IMG/VR virus record: IMGVR_UViG_3300028892_000792
Location: 1 to 37,326 of that record
Reading direction: 5' to 3' (one strand)
DNA from: a virus
Length of the DNA: 37,326 nt
Positions 20,970 to 28,552 of the stretch are shown here, piece after piece. Both the position numbers and the translations under genes were made by a program. Under the pieces are notes generated by a model, which was given only the letters and a program-made list of their open reading frames with translations, ran no database searches and had not been told where the DNA came from. Positions within the stretch are counted from its first letter, which is position 1. Each line of letters starts with the position of its first letter.

Positions 20970-20975
20970 CTCTGG

Positions 20976-21260
20976 ATGAAGAGACCTTATATATTCTCAC
21001 AGATTCCCATTCCGCCGGGTACAATTCAGGTGGAGAAAGAGATTAGACTTTGGCGAGCTGTCCTTGACCAAGCGTTACAAGACTACCTGCATGATCCTGT
21101 AACAGCAGAGGAAGAGGAGATTAAGGAGGTCGCTAAAGTTTGGCTGCGGGGAGACACGGATTACTTTCATCAGATATGTGAGAGGGCTATGCTTAGTAAG
21201 AGAGAGGTGATGATACGCATTGAATACAAGATTGGAAACTTATGGGAGTTATATAGGTAA
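20976..21260 (+). CDS. 94-aa small phage protein of the LWRAVL...WL.GD type
   Basis: The product MKRPYIFSQIPIPPGTIQVE is followed by IRLWRAVLDQALQDYLHD and VAKVWLRGDTDYFHQICERA. This helix pair is common in phage proteins of unknown role that sit near replication genes. It is the first gene after the leaderless promoter; its stop overlaps the next ATG (TAATGG). Confidence 0.7.
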   Translation: MKRPYIFSQIPIPPGTIQVEKEIRLWRAVLDQALQDYLHDPVTAEEEEIKEVAKVWLRGDTDYFHQICERAMLSKREVMIRIEYKIGNLWELYR

Positions 21261-21751
21261 TGGCATATGACTGGGACTACGGCGATGCATGGGATACGGA
21301 CTACAATATACCCGGTCCTGATCCTGAGAACCCTACATTAGGATCAATTACGTTTACAGAAGAGAGCGTAGGTACTGAACCCACTGGCTTCAGTTCAGAC
21401 TACTACCAGTTACCGGATAATGCAACTGAACTCCAAGACCTAATTGAATACAAGGAAATGAACTTTGCGCTTGGAAATATCTTCAAGGCTTGCTACCGAT
21501 GTGGCTCAACTAAGACACCTATCTATGATCTTGAAAAGATTCTATGGTTTGCAGAAAGAGAACTCGAAAGACTTCATCCAGAAGCTATCCGCTGCGACAT
21601 CCCCGAAGACGCTACGGAAGAGGATATCCCGGCCATCGCAGACCGAATAGCAAAAGAGATTCAGATAAAATTAGACAAGCGTATTGTAAACGAGACATCC
21701 GATAAGTTGATAGGATTCAGAGGGGCCTATGCAGGTAAGGAAAAATACTGA
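21260..21751 (+). CDS. DUF3310-like protein
   Basis: The segment ELQDLIEYKEMNFALGNIFK, then RCGSTKTPIYDLEKILWFAE, matches the DUF3310 pattern in which a GN.FK core precedes a DL.K...W helix. The family is found in many phages near replication or nucleotide genes; its function is unknown. An acidic N-terminus and a C-terminal extension (IPAIADRIAKEIQIKLDKRI) surround it. It overlaps the polymerase start by 23 bases. Confidence 0.65.
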   Translation: MAYDWDYGDAWDTDYNIPGPDPENPTLGSITFTEESVGTEPTGFSSDYYQLPDNATELQDLIEYKEMNFALGNIFKACYRCGSTKTPIYDLEKILWFAERELERLHPEAIRCDIPEDATEEDIPAIADRIAKEIQIKLDKRIVNETSDKLIGFRGAYAGKEKY

Positions 21752-23270
21752 CGACATCAGCGACCTTACAAAGCAAGAAGTTCTTTGGCACTACTGTGGT
21801 ATAGATGCTGCAGTAACTAGAGAACTTTTTGATAATTTTAAACCGAACGTAGAACAAAACTGCAAGCGCACCTATGAGTTTGAGATGGCTATGCTTGGTC
21901 CGGCCTTCAGTATGATGCGACGGGGACTTAGGGTGGACAAAGAGGGGATGAAGATAGTTCATAGAACCCTAAGAGCTAAGGAAAGTAAGCTTGGTAGTCT
22001 ATGGCAAACAATAACTCATCCCTTAAGTGATGGAGATATTAATCCTGCCAGTGGTAAACAATGTATGGAACTACTCTATGGTACATTGGGTATCCCTACC
22101 ATGTATCAGCGGACTGGTTCGGGGGGCAGCCCACGTCCAACCCTAAATAGGGCCGCGCTTGAGAGGATCATAGACAAATATCCCAGGGGTAAGCTCCTCG
22201 CTCGCATTCTGCTGACACTCAGGGATTTGGCTAAAAAGTTACAGGTTTGTAAAACTAAACTCGATCCAGACGGTAGGTTACATACCTCCTTCAAGGTGGC
22301 TGGCACCAATACATGGCGCTGGTCCTCTAGCAGTACAGCCTTCCGCACCGGCACCAACATGCAGAACATTACGAAAGAACTGCGCCGCATGTATGTGCCA
22401 GACCCTGGATATAAGTTCTTCTATGCGGATTTAGATCAGGCTGAGTCGCTGGCCGTGGCCTACCTGTCGGAGGATGAGAACTATATAGCAGCGTGTGAGT
22501 CACCCGACCTGCACACTGCCATCGCCAAGCAGATTTGGCCTGACATTGTGACGGACAGGGACACCGCAGAGCTACCTTACCTACACGGCCTCAGTTACAG
22601 GGACTTAGCTAAGCGGGCTGGCCACGCCACCAACTACGGCTTGACCCCTGGCTCACTGCAGAACCATCTGAACTTGAAGCTCAGGGATGCATGGAAGTTT
22701 CACCTTAATTATATTGGGGGTGCAATTCCTTGTGATCAGATTAAACGTTGGCATGATCAAGTACCTGAGGATGGTTTTGACAAGATGGGGGATTTTGGGG
22801 ATGGGGTTGGAATGCTAGAGGTTGAAGGTGCTTTCCCTGGTATTAGGCAGTGGCATAAGGGTGTGTTAGCTAAACTTTATAAAGATGGTAGTCTTACCAC
22901 CCCCTTAGATTTTACCCGCCGATTCTGGGGCAATCCCGCTGCCCATAAGGTAATCAGAGAAGCCATTGCGTTTGTTCCCCAGTCCACTATCGCATGCCTC
23001 CTACACATAGGTATGTATAGGGTGTGGAGGGAACTGGACCCCAAGGATGTGCAAATATTATGTAATGTGCATGATGCTATCCTTGGACAGATAAGGGAGG
23101 AAGTGTTTGATGAGTGTATTGAGGATGTACTTACTTGCATGCGTAATCCTATTCCTATTTTGGATAGGACTCTTAACGTACCTGTTAGCGTAGAGGTGGG
23201 GTATAACTGGTCGCCAGTTGACCCACACAAAAAGATATTCGCTGACGGAAACCCGGATGGATTAGGATAG
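21729..23270 (+). CDS. polA: family A DNA polymerase carrying the Exo III remnant
   Basis: The 513-residue chain opens with LWHYCGIDAAVTREL (Exo III: Tyr22, Asp26), the last motif of the proofreading domain whose first two motifs are in the glycosylase fusion at 19025. The polymerase motifs follow: WRWSSSSTAFRTGTNMQNI (about 197-215), motif A ADLDQAESLAVAYLS (Asp234), motif B RDLAKRAGHATNYG (about 291-304) and motif C NVHDAIL (His448, Asp449). By eye the residue matching E. coli Phe762 is His, and the Glu after the catalytic Asp of motif C is Ala. GAGGGG precedes the ATG. The two chains probably assemble into one enzyme. Confidence 0.9.
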   Translation: MQVRKNTDDISDLTKQEVLWHYCGIDAAVTRELFDNFKPNVEQNCKRTYEFEMAMLGPAFSMMRRGLRVDKEGMKIVHRTLRAKESKLGSLWQTITHPLSDGDINPASGKQCMELLYGTLGIPTMYQRTGSGGSPRPTLNRAALERIIDKYPRGKLLARILLTLRDLAKKLQVCKTKLDPDGRLHTSFKVAGTNTWRWSSSSTAFRTGTNMQNITKELRRMYVPDPGYKFFYADLDQAESLAVAYLSEDENYIAACESPDLHTAIAKQIWPDIVTDRDTAELPYLHGLSYRDLAKRAGHATNYGLTPGSLQNHLNLKLRDAWKFHLNYIGGAIPCDQIKRWHDQVPEDGFDKMGDFGDGVGMLEVEGAFPGIRQWHKGVLAKLYKDGSLTTPLDFTRRFWGNPAAHKVIREAIAFVPQSTIACLLHIGMYRVWRELDPKDVQILCNVHDAILGQIREEVFDECIEDVLTCMRNPIPILDRTLNVPVSVEVGYNWSPVDPHKKIFADGNPDGLG

Positions 23271-23350
23271 GAGGCTTGATAGTGGGGACTGAACACCTAG
23301 GCGAACCGCTACCACCCGTACACAGTTATACTGAACAGGAAGGAAAACAT

Positions 23351-23494
23351 ATGAGAGGTGAGCGACAGAAAGATAACTCCAATCAATACAAAAATGGTTA
23401 TGATAGTATTGATTGGAGTGTGAAGGTGAAGCCTGTTGATAAGGACAATCTTGAAACAAAGGAAGCAACATTTAGTAAGAGGGGATGGTTCTAA
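23351..23494 (+). CDS. 47-aa charged protein
   Basis: AGGAAGGA lies before ATG 23351 (MRGERQKDNSNQYKNGYDSI). A longer frame from a TTG at 23276 exists but has a weaker site. The product is hydrophilic and basic. Its stop overlaps the next ATG (TAATGG). Function unknown. Confidence 0.55.
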   Translation: MRGERQKDNSNQYKNGYDSIDWSVKVKPVDKDNLETKEATFSKRGWF

Positions 23495-23751
23495 TGGACC
23501 TTTATGGAGGGGTACACTCATATAGGGGGGACCCGATACGCTCGCGCAATGATTCTAGATATCTAGCAAACTTTATTCAAGCTTACTATGATGATAAGGG
23601 ACAACATGGTGTGCGCTGTGTAGTGATACAAAAGTATAGGCCCATTGAACACTTCGCCATCAGAAGTAACCTTCGCTTTGATGCCTTGGATGCTGATGCA
23701 TCAGTAACTGAGTATTTGATTAGGCGAGCAAAGGTAGAGGATGTCACGTAA
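23494..23751 (+). CDS. 85-aa protein of unknown function
   Basis: It starts in TAATGG (MDLYGGVHSYRGDPIRSRND). The body has basic and aromatic residues (ANFIQAYYDDKGQHGVRCVV), and it overlaps the helicase/primase start by 11 bases. No motif is recognised. Confidence 0.6.
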   Translation: MDLYGGVHSYRGDPIRSRNDSRYLANFIQAYYDDKGQHGVRCVVIQKYRPIEHFAIRSNLRFDALDADASVTEYLIRRAKVEDVT

Positions 23752-25042
23752 TCATGGGAATTTTATCAAGGCTTGTTCGGAGGCCCTCAAAGATTCTGCC
23801 ATCCCAGAAATCTACCGCACATGGAGTGCCATTTCAATCGTGGCGGGAGCTTTGGGGCGGCGGGTCTGGTACGACTTCGGAGCCTACGAAGTCAGACCTA
23901 ACCTCTACATCGTCCAAATTGGAGGACCAGGGAGCGGCAAGTCCCTTAGCCTCATCCTCCCAATTGACAAACTCTTTCGAAAACTCACGACTGAACCTGG
24001 CACGAAAGAGGGGCAGGATGCGTTCAATGCTGAACTCTCCAAGTACGGACTTCAAAAATCTCCGCTCTACTTGGTTACGGATAGGATTACTCCTGAGAAA
24101 CTCTCTAAAGTTATAGCTCAAACGCAACGAGAGAACTTAACTCTCTCCACTTTCTCGGATAAGTTCATTGAGAGTCCCCTCACGCTAGTGACTTCCGAGT
24201 TCGGAACACTAGTGAACAGAGCTGATAATTATCTGCAGATGTTCTTGACTGGCATCTGGGACTCACCTATGAGTTACACCTATCGCACCAAGACCTCAGG
24301 GGAAGACTTCCTTAAGGGCCCCTGTATGAACTGGATTGCCTGCGCTACGGCTGATCAGTTCGTCACCCATCTACCAGAAAATGCTCGCACTCAAGGTTTA
24401 TTGTCACGTATGATCTTAGTATACTATGATGGTGATCCACTTCCTCAGTCAATCTATTATCCATCACCAAACTACGGTCAGTTAGAGTTGTTGCGTGAAG
24501 ACCTTGCTGCAATAGCTAGTATGACTGGAGAGATGAAATTTGAGGAAGGGCTTAGGGAGGAAGTTGCTGCCGAAGTTGAAGACGGTATCAGTCCTGAACC
24601 CACGGACCCAAACCTCTCGGAATACCTGAGGCGAAGGCCATCGCATTTCGTTAAGGTCGCTCTATCAGTAAGTGCAGCTAAGTCTGATGGGCTTGTAATT
24701 ACCCGAGAGGATTGGGAAGATACTAAGCAGCTGATGTTCAACGCTGAGAAGTATATGCCTGCCGCCCTCGCTCACTTCGGTGTAGGTAAGGCTGGCCGCT
24801 TGGCTGTTGACATGCAGGATTTCCTTAACTACATCACATCTACTCAGGATAGATACGGTATACCCCTCAAGATATTTAAGCAAGAGCTTATGAGGAAGGT
24901 CTCAAACCCCCTGGAGGTGGAGCAGATGGTGAAGGTAATGGAAGAGTCCGGTCTCATCAATGTTGAGGGACCAATAGTTATTCCCAACGTGATAAAAAAG
25001 CCAACGAAATCAAAGGGAGTTGCTACCCCTAAAGTTACGTGA
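23741..25042 (+). CDS. DUF3987-like helicase/primase-type P-loop ATPase
   Basis: The opening, FIKACSEALKDSAIPEIYRT, then WSAISIVAGALGRRVWYDFG and IVQIGGPGSGKSLSLILP (Walker A about 75-84), follows the layout of DUF3987/YfjI-type replication ATPases. Further on come LVTSEFGTLVNRADNYLQMF (Walker B-like) and a winged-helix-like tail (LEVEQMVKVMEESGLINVEG). These proteins act as replicative helicases or helicase-primases in many phages. Placement between polymerase and ribonucleotide reductase supports the call. No zinc ribbon or Toprim domain is seen, so priming would need another protein. Confidence 0.7.
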   Translation: MSRNHGNFIKACSEALKDSAIPEIYRTWSAISIVAGALGRRVWYDFGAYEVRPNLYIVQIGGPGSGKSLSLILPIDKLFRKLTTEPGTKEGQDAFNAELSKYGLQKSPLYLVTDRITPEKLSKVIAQTQRENLTLSTFSDKFIESPLTLVTSEFGTLVNRADNYLQMFLTGIWDSPMSYTYRTKTSGEDFLKGPCMNWIACATADQFVTHLPENARTQGLLSRMILVYYDGDPLPQSIYYPSPNYGQLELLREDLAAIASMTGEMKFEEGLREEVAAEVEDGISPEPTDPNLSEYLRRRPSHFVKVALSVSAAKSDGLVITREDWEDTKQLMFNAEKYMPAALAHFGVGKAGRLAVDMQDFLNYITSTQDRYGIPLKIFKQELMRKVSNPLEVEQMVKVMEESGLINVEGPIVIPNVIKKPTKSKGVATPKVT

Positions 25043-25048
25043 TATAAT
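25020..25048 (+). promoter_or_regulatory. promoter of the ribonucleotide reductase gene
   Basis: TTGCTA, 17 bases, TATAAT, overlapping the end of the helicase/primase gene. The leader then forms a perfect hairpin: GAGCTAGT (25051-25058) and ACTAGCTC (25065-25072), loop GGACGT, near its very 5' end. GGAGA precedes the ATG at 25104. Confidence 0.65.
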
Positions 25049-25103
25049 TAGAGCTAGTGGACGTACTAGCTCCACCCTTTAACCCACATTCTGGAGATTT
25101 AGT

Positions 25104-26801
25104 ATGCCATACGGACCCACTTTGCCCATCTCTATCCGTACCCACACAGAAAAATACAGGCAAGATGGTGAAAGCTTTGAAGAGTTATGTGCGCGGCTGG
25201 CTGCTGCTCTCAGTGACAGTGAACGCCACCGTAAATCCTTAAAGGAAATCCTACTAGACCAGCGCTTTTTACCTGCCGGACGTATCCAGGCAGCGGTTGG
25301 TGCTGTGCGTAGGGTAACCCCTTACAACTGCTACGTTAGTGGCACCATCATGGACTCCATGGACGACATCATGGAGAAAGCGAAGGAGGCTGCGCAGACA
25401 ATGAGAATGGGAGGTGGCATTGGATATGATTTCAGTACTCTTCGGCCTGACGGTAACCGTATTGTTTCTCTGAATAGTAGCGCTAGCGGTCCTATCTCTT
25501 TCATGGAGATATACGACTCCGTTTGTAATACTGTACGCTCTGCTGGTCATCGCCGTGGCGCTCAAATGGGAGTCCTTAGGGTAGATCACCCTGATATAGA
25601 AGCCTTCATCCGATCCAAACAGAACTCCAACCGCCTTACCAACTTCAACATCTCAGTTGGTATCACCGATGAGTTTATGAACTGCATTAAGAAGGATCGC
25701 CCCTTCCAACTCCGCTTCCGTGGTCAGGTGCAAAAGGAAGTGAACGCTAAGGAATTGTGGGAAGGAATTATGCGGGCCAACTGGGACTGGGGTGAGCCCG
25801 GCGTCCTGTTCATGGACGTGATCAACCGCAAGAACAATCTATGGTACTGTGAGACTATCGCCGCTACTAATCCTTGTGGTGAACAGCCTCTGCCTCCCTA
25901 TGGTGCGTGTTTACTGGGGAGCTTTAACCTTACTAGGTATATCCAATCTAATGCTCACCATGATAGACATGAATTTGACTATGAAGTATTTGCCTCTGAC
26001 ATAGCAGAGGTGGTGCGGGCCATGGATAATGTAATTGACAACGCTATTTATCCCTTACCTCAACAGGAACATGAGGCCCGCAGCAAGCGGCGTATGGGAC
26101 TAGGTGTTACAGGGGTGGCTAATGCTATAGAGATCATGGGCTTTAGCTATGGCAGTAATCCGTTCCGTGCTGTATTAGAGGACATTCTTAAGACGTTAAG
26201 GGATGTAGCCTATTACACCAGTGCGCAGCTGGCTAAAGAAAAGGGAGCCTTTCCACTCTTCCGTCCAGCTTACTGTGATGGACCTTTCATTCAGACACTA
26301 CCCAAGGTGCAGCGAGAGATGATCCGTAAACATGGCATCCGTAATAGTCACCTACTCTCCATTGCTCCCTGTGGTACCATCAGCCTATGTGCTGACAACA
26401 TTAGCTCAGGTATTGAACCGGTGTTCAGGCATGAGTACTCACGGGTGATCATCGAAGAGGGTGGACCTAAAGAGTATGAGGTGTCTGATTATAACTTCAG
26501 GGTATACAATCTCAAGGGCAAGACAGCAGACAAGGTGACACCTAATGAGCATGTCAAGGTGTTAACCCTTTCACAGAAGTATATGGATAGTTCAGTCTCC
26601 AAGACATGCAACGTGGGGTCTGATGTAACCTGGGATGAGTTCAATAATATTTATTTCCAGGCATATGAGGGCGGTGCTAAAGGATGCACCACCTTCCGTG
26701 ACAGTGGAAAACGAGAGGGAATATTAAAAGAAAGGAAAGAAGAGAATGGAACAGCATGCTACATCGATCCAGACACCGGAACAAAAACCTGTGATGAGTG
26801 A
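25104..26801 (+). CDS. nrdJ: class II (B12-dependent) ribonucleotide reductase
   Basis: Diagnostic segments are VTPYNCYVSG (first redox Cys), AAQTMRMGGGIGYDFSTLRP, SAGHRRGAQMGVL, NPCGEQPLPPYGACLLGSFN (thiyl-radical Cys and catalytic Asn/Glu) and SIAPCGTISL. The C-terminus, ACYIDPDTGTKTCDE, supplies the final Cys pair reduced by thioredoxin. There is no N-terminal ATP-cone, and at 565 residues it is at the short end, as usual for phage enzymes. The absence of a neighbouring small subunit and the motif layout point to the adenosylcobalamin class. It converts ribonucleotides to deoxyribonucleotides for phage replication. Confidence 0.85.
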   Translation: MPYGPTLPISIRTHTEKYRQDGESFEELCARLAAALSDSERHRKSLKEILLDQRFLPAGRIQAAVGAVRRVTPYNCYVSGTIMDSMDDIMEKAKEAAQTMRMGGGIGYDFSTLRPDGNRIVSLNSSASGPISFMEIYDSVCNTVRSAGHRRGAQMGVLRVDHPDIEAFIRSKQNSNRLTNFNISVGITDEFMNCIKKDRPFQLRFRGQVQKEVNAKELWEGIMRANWDWGEPGVLFMDVINRKNNLWYCETIAATNPCGEQPLPPYGACLLGSFNLTRYIQSNAHHDRHEFDYEVFASDIAEVVRAMDNVIDNAIYPLPQQEHEARSKRRMGLGVTGVANAIEIMGFSYGSNPFRAVLEDILKTLRDVAYYTSAQLAKEKGAFPLFRPAYCDGPFIQTLPKVQREMIRKHGIRNSHLLSIAPCGTISLCADNISSGIEPVFRHEYSRVIIEEGGPKEYEVSDYNFRVYNLKGKTADKVTPNEHVKVLTLSQKYMDSSVSKTCNVGSDVTWDEFNNIYFQAYEGGAKGCTTFRDSGKREGILKERKEENGTACYIDPDTGTKTCDE

Positions 26802-27036
26802 GTTTGGTTACTCTTACGATTTAGACTTTACGGTTATCCCTAAGAAGCATAGGGAGGGGGTAGAGAATACCTTTAGCACTATGTATAAGACAATGGCTGC
26901 ACTATACGAACATATGATTATGGAACATGGAGTACCTGAGAAGATGGCCTCTCAACTTTTACCACGCGGGCTCCATGTTAAATTTAAAATAGCATCGTCA
27001 CAAACTTCTTTTGATTTCAGCTTGACAAACGCCTGA
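26794..27036 (+). CDS. 80-aa protein overlapping the reductase end
   Basis: The frame MSEFGYSYDLDFTVIPKKHR is helical in the middle (FSTMYKTMAALYEHMIMEHG). The start is uncertain: ATG 26794 gives a short overlap of eight bases, while ATG 26746 has the better ribosome site (AAAGGAAAGAAGAG) but overlaps by 56 bases. Unknown function; coupling suggests a role near the reductase. Confidence 0.6.
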   Translation: MSEFGYSYDLDFTVIPKKHREGVENTFSTMYKTMAALYEHMIMEHGVPEKMASQLLPRGLHVKFKIASSQTSFDFSLTNA

Positions 27037-27050
27037 AATTAGAGTATAAT
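27022..27050 (+). promoter_or_regulatory. consensus promoter of the iscU unit
   Basis: TTGACA, 17 bases, TATAAT: a full consensus, overlapping the last codons of the previous gene. It begins a leader of about 170 bases with several hairpins. Confidence 0.85.
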
Positions 27051-27055
27051 TAAAT

Positions 27056-27204
27056 CATACTCGTTGATGAGTATGCAGCTTCGGTTGGTGAGGGGGGCAG
27101 AAGCCTTATACCTGAACTGTTTGGCAGTACAATATTACCGTACACCGGCAGGGATGCTTAAGGTCCATTCACTGGATAATGGGGGGTATCAAAGGGTACC
27201 CCCC
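27056..27204 (+). ncRNA. structured leader or small RNA upstream of iscU
   Basis: CATACTC/GAGTATG (27056-27075) forms a hairpin right at the expected 5' end. GCTTC/GAAGC (about 27078-27105) and a GTAC/GTAC arm inside CCTG/CAGG follow. The stretch closes with GGGGGGTA/TACCCCCC (27181-27204, loop TCAAAGGG), then ATTAATTTGATT. It may be a stand-alone small RNA or a regulatory leader with an attenuator-like hairpin just before the iscU ribosome site. It matches no riboswitch I know. Confidence 0.55.
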
Positions 27205-27226
27205 ATTAATTTGATTAGGAGAAAGA

Positions 27227-27607
27227 ATGTCATATAGCGACAGCGTTATAGATCACTACGAAAATCCACGCAATGTAGGGTCCTTTGACAAGAACGATAC
27301 CTTAGTTGGTACTGGACTGGTTGGAGCCCCGGCCTGTGGTGACGTTATGAAACTGCAGATCAAGGTGGTTGACAATATTATAAAGGATGCCAAGTTCAAG
27401 ACCTTCGGATGCGGCTCAGCTATTGCGGCCAGCTCCCTCTTAACTGAGTGGGTTAAAGGCCGAACCCTAGACGAGGCCACCGAAATTAAGAACACAGATA
27501 TTGTTGAGCATCTATCCCTTCCACCTGTTAAGATTCATTGTTCTGTGTTAGCTGAGGATGCAATCAAGGCTGCCATCGCTAACTATAAGAGTAAGAATGG
27601 CAATTGA
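27227..27607 (+). CDS. iscU: IscU-type iron-sulfur scaffold protein
   Basis: Full-length IscU at 126 residues: YSDSVIDHYENPRNVGSF at the start, GAPACGDVMKLQI (first Cys and the following Asp), FGCGSAIAASSLLTEWVKG (second Cys) and LPPVKIHCSVLAEDA (third Cys). The LPPVK string just before the third Cys is the segment bound by the HscA chaperone in bacteria, so the phage protein may use the host Isc machinery. Expressed from its own consensus promoter behind a structured leader, with AGGAGAAAG before the ATG. With the IscA-like carrier at 20581 it gives the phage two steps of Fe-S assembly. Confidence 0.93.
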   Translation: MSYSDSVIDHYENPRNVGSFDKNDTLVGTGLVGAPACGDVMKLQIKVVDNIIKDAKFKTFGCGSAIAASSLLTEWVKGRTLDEATEIKNTDIVEHLSLPPVKIHCSVLAEDAIKAAIANYKSKNGN

Positions 27608-27791
27608 AAATTCCAAGTACGACACCATAGCGATGTCGATATACGAGACCCATCACCGGGCCCATCCTGAATGGCCAGCCTTCTTTAATATGAAGCGCAA
27701 GGAGAGGGATTATTGGCGTGGATTGGGGGAGATAGCACAAAAAAATAACCTCTGGAACCCCCCAGATGATGTGGATATCCTTACCACTTAA
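27597..27791 (+). CDS. 64-aa protein downstream of iscU
   Basis: ATG at 27597 overlaps the iscU stop. The product (MAIENSKYDTIAMSIYETHH, then EWPAFFNMKRKERDYWRGLG) is rich in aromatics and charge with a helical core. Unknown family; it is the last rightward gene. Confidence 0.6.
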   Translation: MAIENSKYDTIAMSIYETHHRAHPEWPAFFNMKRKERDYWRGLGEIAQKNNLWNPPDDVDILTT

Positions 27792-27806
27792 CACACTATG
27801 TAGACA

Positions 27807-27837
27807 GGTCCTCTAGATTTAAGGACCGTACAGTTTT
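27807..27837 (+). terminator. possible weak terminator of the rightward transcripts
   Basis: GGTCCT (27807-27812) and AGGACC (27822-27827) pair around a nine-base loop; the T run (27834-27837) lies seven bases on, so termination may be weak. Confidence 0.45.
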
Positions 27838-27857
27838 GGAGGTACTCCTGGTACCCT

Positions 27858-27883
27858 AAAAGTAAAGGCCCCTCTGAGGGGCC
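27858..27883 (-). terminator. terminator of the leftward late-type operon
   Basis: GGCCCCT and AGGGGCC form a seven-pair stem with a CTG loop. On the minus strand it is followed by TTTACTTTTA. It lies between convergent transcription units, 29 bases after the stop of the DUF1353-like gene. Confidence 0.75.
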
Positions 27884-27911
27884 CTTACAATGCCAGTCAA
27901 CAGCAGTAAAA

Positions 27912-28328
27912 TTAGAATTTATCGAAGACTTCCTTCACATTGGAGGAGTCTGCGAACGATCCGTGGGTAAGGTACAAGCCTTTTCTCCACCACCATCGTC
28001 GGGGTGCCCACATGCCACGCTCCTTGAGCATGTTATCCAGTAACCGGTTGGCTGCATCCACATTGTGGAAGCCTACCAATCCCATCCGCATCAACTGAGC
28101 GAACGCATCATGCACCAGCGAGGGTGTGTAGGTAGCGTCAGTGTCCCAGGTCGGGCCGCTGGCTCCATCCCATGCGTAGCCCTTTTTGATAACGAGGTCA
28201 CCGTTAAGTGCAAGGATCAGAAAGTGGGTGTTTACCCCACTACGTCCTATATCAATGGGCATGATACCAGTATGCAGCTGTATATACTCTTTGTCCAGCT
28301 GGTACTTGTATCCTTTCGTAAATTTCAT
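27912..28328 (-). CDS. DUF1353-like phage protein, 138 aa
   Basis: The product has FLILALNGDLVIKKGYAWDG, then ASGPTWDTDATYTPSLVHDA, followed by LLDNMLKERG. The KGY.wDGASgP....D......vHDa pattern is that of DUF1353 proteins, found in phages near lysis and structural genes; their function is unknown. The invariant His-Asp pair and the several Trp residues are present. It overlaps the gene before it by four bases and ends at a terminator. Confidence 0.7.
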   Translation of the reverse strand: MKFTKGYKYQLDKEYIQLHTGIMPIDIGRSGVNTHFLILALNGDLVIKKGYAWDGASGPTWDTDATYTPSLVHDAFAQLMRMGLVGFHNVDAANRLLDNMLKERGMWAPRRWWWRKGLYLTHGSFADSSNVKEVFDKF

Positions 28329-28540
28329 ACCCCGCCTAAGAAGTGACCGAACTTGACCAACATATTACCGATCCCGGCCAGCCCCTCGGGAGAGATGCCG
28401 AACACACCTGCCCCCAGAGCCAGCAAGCTGCCGACAGCGGTGTTAGTCTTGGGGTTCTTGTCAGCCGCGCCGCCGATCCAGTTGGCTCCGCTTCCAACAG
28501 CTCTGAAGAGAGGGCCTGCAAATTTGAATATTCTAGTCAT
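28325..28540 (-). CDS. 71-aa holin-like small protein
   Basis: GGAGA stands before the ATG at 28540. The chain (MTRIFKFAGPLFRAVGSGAN) has a Gly/Ala-rich hydrophobic stretch (TAVGSLLALGAGVFGISP) and a second amphipathic part (GLAGIGNMLVKFGHFLGGV). Size, basic N-terminus and position beside a muramidase-like gene suggest a membrane lesion protein, but Gly richness makes prediction uncertain. Confidence 0.5.
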   Translation of the reverse strand: MTRIFKFAGPLFRAVGSGANWIGGAADKNPKTNTAVGSLLALGAGVFGISPEGLAGIGNMLVKFGHFLGGV

Positions 28541-28552
28541 TGGTATTCTCCT

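Noticed and set aside
27120-27185. TPP riboswitch-like words (ACCTGAAC, CTGGATAATG) in the iscU leader
   Set aside because: The CUGAGA element and the order of helices of that riboswitch are missing, so the match is only of short words.
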